Positions 62,083-64,000 of a stretch of 64,000 nt of DNA are shown here, one piece after another (the first letter of the stretch is position 1; the number at the start of each line of letters is the position of its first letter). A program made the translations under genes and the position numbers. The notes beneath the pieces are model-generated. The model worked only from the letters and a program-made list of their open reading frames with translations, had not been told where the DNA came from and did not search any database. The stretch is from UBA5078 sp051252515 (lineage in GTDB: Bacteria; Pseudomonadota; Gammaproteobacteria; Pseudomonadales; Pseudohongiellaceae), in NCBI GenBank assembly GCA_051252515.1, contig JBPOFS010000004.1, positions 124,001 through 188,000 of the forward strand, written 5' to 3'.

Positions 62083-62577
62083 ATGACGAATACAACAAAG
62101 AAGATCAGTCTAGCAGTGCTTGCTGCCCTAGTGATCGCAGCCACTTATTATGTCTTTACCGCCCCTTATACGCGCACTCCAGGCGTGCGCATCGGTGGCA
62201 CTCTGACACCTCCCCCTAGCGATTGGAATACAGTCAACGGGCGTGGTGTTGGGCAAATAAAAACCGGAGGGTTCCCCCCTTTCGTCGTCAATATGATCTA
62301 TTCCACCGATGAGGGCGGTATTATCACGGCAACGCGACCAGACGGCGGGTATTGGGCTAAACGTGCACGCATAGCGCCAAACGGCTATATACGTGTAGGG
62401 GATGAAACTTTCGCTATGAAAGCCACTGAAGTGTTCGGTGACGCCCGTATGCCTTACTTAGAAAGCTACGGGGCCAATAATAATATGCCAATGCGCTACG
62501 ATTTCGATGGAGAGATCATTCGCGGCCAAAACGAACCGCTGCACACTTGGGAAGTCTTCTACTGGACTCCCCGATAG
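62083..62577 (+). CDS. Membrane-anchored or exported protein of unknown function
   Basis: A 164-residue protein with one N-terminal hydrophobic helix (residues 9-27), then a compact beta-rich domain: VRIGGTLTPPPSDW, FPPFVVNMIYSTDEGGIITATRP, YWAKRARIAPNGYIRV and a closing HTWEVFYWTPR. The beta pattern resembles split-barrel flavin reductase-like folds, but I see no clear family. It lies 114 nt after the DASS gene and ends before a hairpin. Confidence 0.65.
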   Translation: MTNTTKKISLAVLAALVIAATYYVFTAPYTRTPGVRIGGTLTPPPSDWNTVNGRGVGQIKTGGFPPFVVNMIYSTDEGGIITATRPDGGYWAKRARIAPNGYIRVGDETFAMKATEVFGDARMPYLESYGANNNMPMRYDFDGEIIRGQNEPLHTWEVFYWTPR

Positions 62578-62589
62578 TAAGCCTGTGTT

Positions 62590-62615
62590 TCTGTGGGAGT
62601 TAACGCTCCCACAGA
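62590..62615. terminator. Bidirectional hairpin overlapping the yehS stop codon
   Basis: TCTGTGGGAG pairs exactly with CTCCCACAGA around a 6-nt loop, followed by TTT on the plus strand. It sits between convergent genes and includes the stop of the minus-strand gene. Confidence 0.75.
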
Positions 62616-63145
62616 TTTGGCGTGGCCACGACCTCCTCTGAGGCTTCCTCCGACTCGCCTAGACCTTCTTCAAGCTCAACTTCCACTTCACCGCGCTGAC
62701 GCTGCTGCAAAGCCTTCAAGAAGTTACGCAGCAATTGATCTTCACAATTGCGGTAATGTTTATGTCCTGGCTTACGGAACAAGGCCGATAGTTCGTGTTT
62801 GCTGAACTTCAAGCCGGCTTCTTCCAATAATGTCTGCACATCATCCGATTGCAGGTTCAAGGCAATACGCAGCTTTATCAGCACCATATTGTTAGAAAGC
62901 GACTCTTCTGGCTCTGGCTGAGGCCCATCCCTTCTTCCGCGCATTGAGTTAATCAAGCCATTGAGAAATAACGCCATTTCTCTATCTTCAATGGCGACAT
63001 GCCCTGGCGTGTCTTCTGCTTTAAGCCAAGCACACACTTGCTCTCTCGTTACCACTGTATCTGCGCTAGCAAAAACCTCCATCATGCGATTGTCGTCAAA
63101 ATCGAAGATAAAGCGAACGCGTCGTAATACGTCATTAAGATTCAT
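62600..63145 (-). CDS. yehS: DUF1456 family protein (YehS-like)
   Basis: A 181-residue cytosolic protein with two repeated DUF1456 modules: MNLNDVLRRVRFIFDFDDNRMMEVF with EDREMALFLNGLI, and NNMVLIKLRIALNLQSDDVQTLL with FSKHELSALFRKPGHKHYRNC and LRNFLKAL. The family has no known function. The C-terminal tail is acidic (EVELEEGLGESEEASEE). Its stop codon lies in a hairpin shared with the convergent gene. Confidence 0.9.
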   Translation of the reverse strand: MNLNDVLRRVRFIFDFDDNRMMEVFASADTVVTREQVCAWLKAEDTPGHVAIEDREMALFLNGLINSMRGRRDGPQPEPEESLSNNMVLIKLRIALNLQSDDVQTLLEEAGLKFSKHELSALFRKPGHKHYRNCEDQLLRNFLKALQQRQRGEVEVELEEGLGESEEASEEVVATPNLWER

Positions 63146-63327
63146 AATGTGTCGGGACCTTACTGTCAGGGATAGGGAAAAAGTGAAGTAACTCAGATAA
63201 TCGCCATATTAGCCGAAAACACAGCGTTGCGCGCCCAAATAGTGCTTATATATCTTGAAATAAGACATGAAATTGCCCACTTTTCTCTAAACCTGTGCCA
63301 AATTGCAACTAAAGGGCATTGCATTCA

Positions 63328-63350
63328 ACTACATGCTTGAATGATGTAGT
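63328..63350. promoter_or_regulatory. Inverted repeat in the leader of the right-end TonB receptor
   Basis: ACTACAT-N9-ATGTAGT lies 80 nt upstream of the receptor start. A second stem GCCCC/GGGGC follows at 63373-63390. They may be operator and leader hairpin, or chance. Confidence 0.3.
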
Positions 63351-63429
63351 ATATCCCGCACATTAAAGTACGGCCCCAAACTATAGGGGCAGTTAATGCC
63401 CGCAATTTATCGTGATCTGGAGAACTACC

Positions 63430-64000
63430 TTGACCACTAGTCGACAATTGAAAGTACTGATCCCCCTTATTATGGCAGCAGGGGCGACAACGGCCCAGGC
63501 TCAAACGACATCTCAATTAGATGAGATCGTTGTAGTTGGAACTCGTACAGAGCAAGCACTCAGCACCGTGCCTATGGCCATCAGCGTCATTAATAAAGAT
63601 TCAATCCAGCTAGGCCGCCAGGAGCTCAGCCTTGATGAGTCTCTTATCGCCATTCCCGGCCTTGTGATGCAAAGCCGTTATAATTTTGCGCAAGACCTCA
63701 GCGTCTCAATTCGTGGCTTTGGTTCACGAGCTAACTTCGGAATGCGCGGCATCAAAGTATTTGCCGATGATATTCCGATGACTTTGCCTGATGGCCAAAG
63801 TGGCACCGATGACTTGGACTTAGGTTCGGCACAAAGTGTCGAAGTTATTCGTGGCCCATCAGCGTCTTTGTACGGAACAGCGTCAGGCGGCGTTATTAGC
63901 CTTACGACTGAGATGCCTACAGAAACGCCATTCGTCGAAACTAAAATCATGGTTGGCGAATACGGACATCAAAAAGTGCAGCTAAAGACAGGCGGCACAT
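63430..64000 (+). CDS. TonB-dependent receptor (partial, runs off right edge)
   Basis: The first 190 residues are present. The likely start is TTG at 63430, with GGAG 7 nt upstream and a signal peptide directly after (KVLIPLIMAAGATTAQAQ). The TonB box is DEIVVVGTR, and the plug has STVPMAISVINKDSI, ESLIAIPGLVMQSR, LSVSIRGFGSRANFG, GIKVFADDIPMTLPDGQSG, SVEVIRGPSASLYGTASGGVISL. It has the RGFGSRANFG block common in FecA/cobalamin-like and unknown-ligand receptors. The ligand is open. Confidence 0.88.
   Translation, partial: MTTSRQLKVLIPLIMAAGATTAQAQTTSQLDEIVVVGTRTEQALSTVPMAISVINKDSIQLGRQELSLDESLIAIPGLVMQSRYNFAQDLSVSIRGFGSRANFGMRGIKVFADDIPMTLPDGQSGTDDLDLGSAQSVEVIRGPSASLYGTASGGVISLTTEMPTETPFVETKIMVGEYGHQKVQLKTGGT

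Noticed and set aside
1..64000. Integrated phage, transposon, integron or CRISPR
   Set aside because: No integrase, transposase, phage structural gene, att-like flanking repeat or CRISPR array was seen in the window.

Overview
The window is a dense chromosomal segment (54 protein genes, about 50% GC by eye) from a Gram-negative bacterium, most likely a marine or aquatic gammaproteobacterium. Pointers are the TonB-dependent receptors, Tat-exported oxidoreductases, a quinol NO reductase, BaeSR- and CusRS-like two-component systems, and small proteins of the DUF2986, DUF6447 and DUF1456/YehS type. I cannot name the genus. I found no tRNA, rRNA, CRISPR array, insertion sequence or integrase.

Layout. 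1-12.2 kb holds periplasmic and redox metabolism: a gluconate-dehydrogenase-like pair cut by the left edge, a PEBP protein, an FMN reductase, an NHL propeller, a LysR regulator divergent from a CurA-type reductase, a Tat-exported haloalkane dehalogenase beside an exported methyltransferase-like protein, a cytochrome P460 lipoprotein, a SYLF protein and a serine hydrolase. 12.4-16.6 kb is one 1384-residue RTX/S-layer-like protein without a signal peptide. 16.6-21.5 kb holds a receiver-EAL protein, qNOR and an MscS channel. 21.5-31.6 kb holds a Fur-box-preceded TonB receptor, an amidohydrolase/transglutaminase pair, a MauG-like di-heme peroxidase with a helical partner, and a gamma-glutamyltransferase.

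31.7-41.7 kb is the most interesting part. A tight plus-strand operon (acetate kinase, phosphoketolase, archaeal-type nucleoside/AMP phosphorylase, PRPP-synthetase homologue) meets, with overlapping 3' ends, a minus-strand operon (beta-CASP RNase-like MBL protein, P2-type cation ATPase). Together they look like a route from RNA or nucleotides through pentose phosphate to acetyl phosphate, ATP and acetate, tied to ion transport. This reading is inference.

41.9-46.9 kb holds a cytochrome c-Vgb-like propeller, a DUF6447 protein, a second TonB receptor and a PD40 propeller. 46.9-55.2 kb is a copper-handling island: CusS/CusR-like genes divergent from CopA/CopB, with a near-ideal inverted repeat between them, then a MerR regulator with a textbook 19-bp-spacer promoter, a CopA-type P1B ATPase and an anchored cupredoxin. 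55.2-59.2 kb is a four-gene operon (YHYH protein, EF-hand-like protein, BaeS, BaeR). The right end has an SGNH hydrolase, a DASS transporter, an unknown anchored protein, YehS, and a third TonB receptor cut by the window edge.

Many gene ends carry near-perfect 9-17 bp inverted repeats without a U-tract. Several starts appear to be GTG or TTG.
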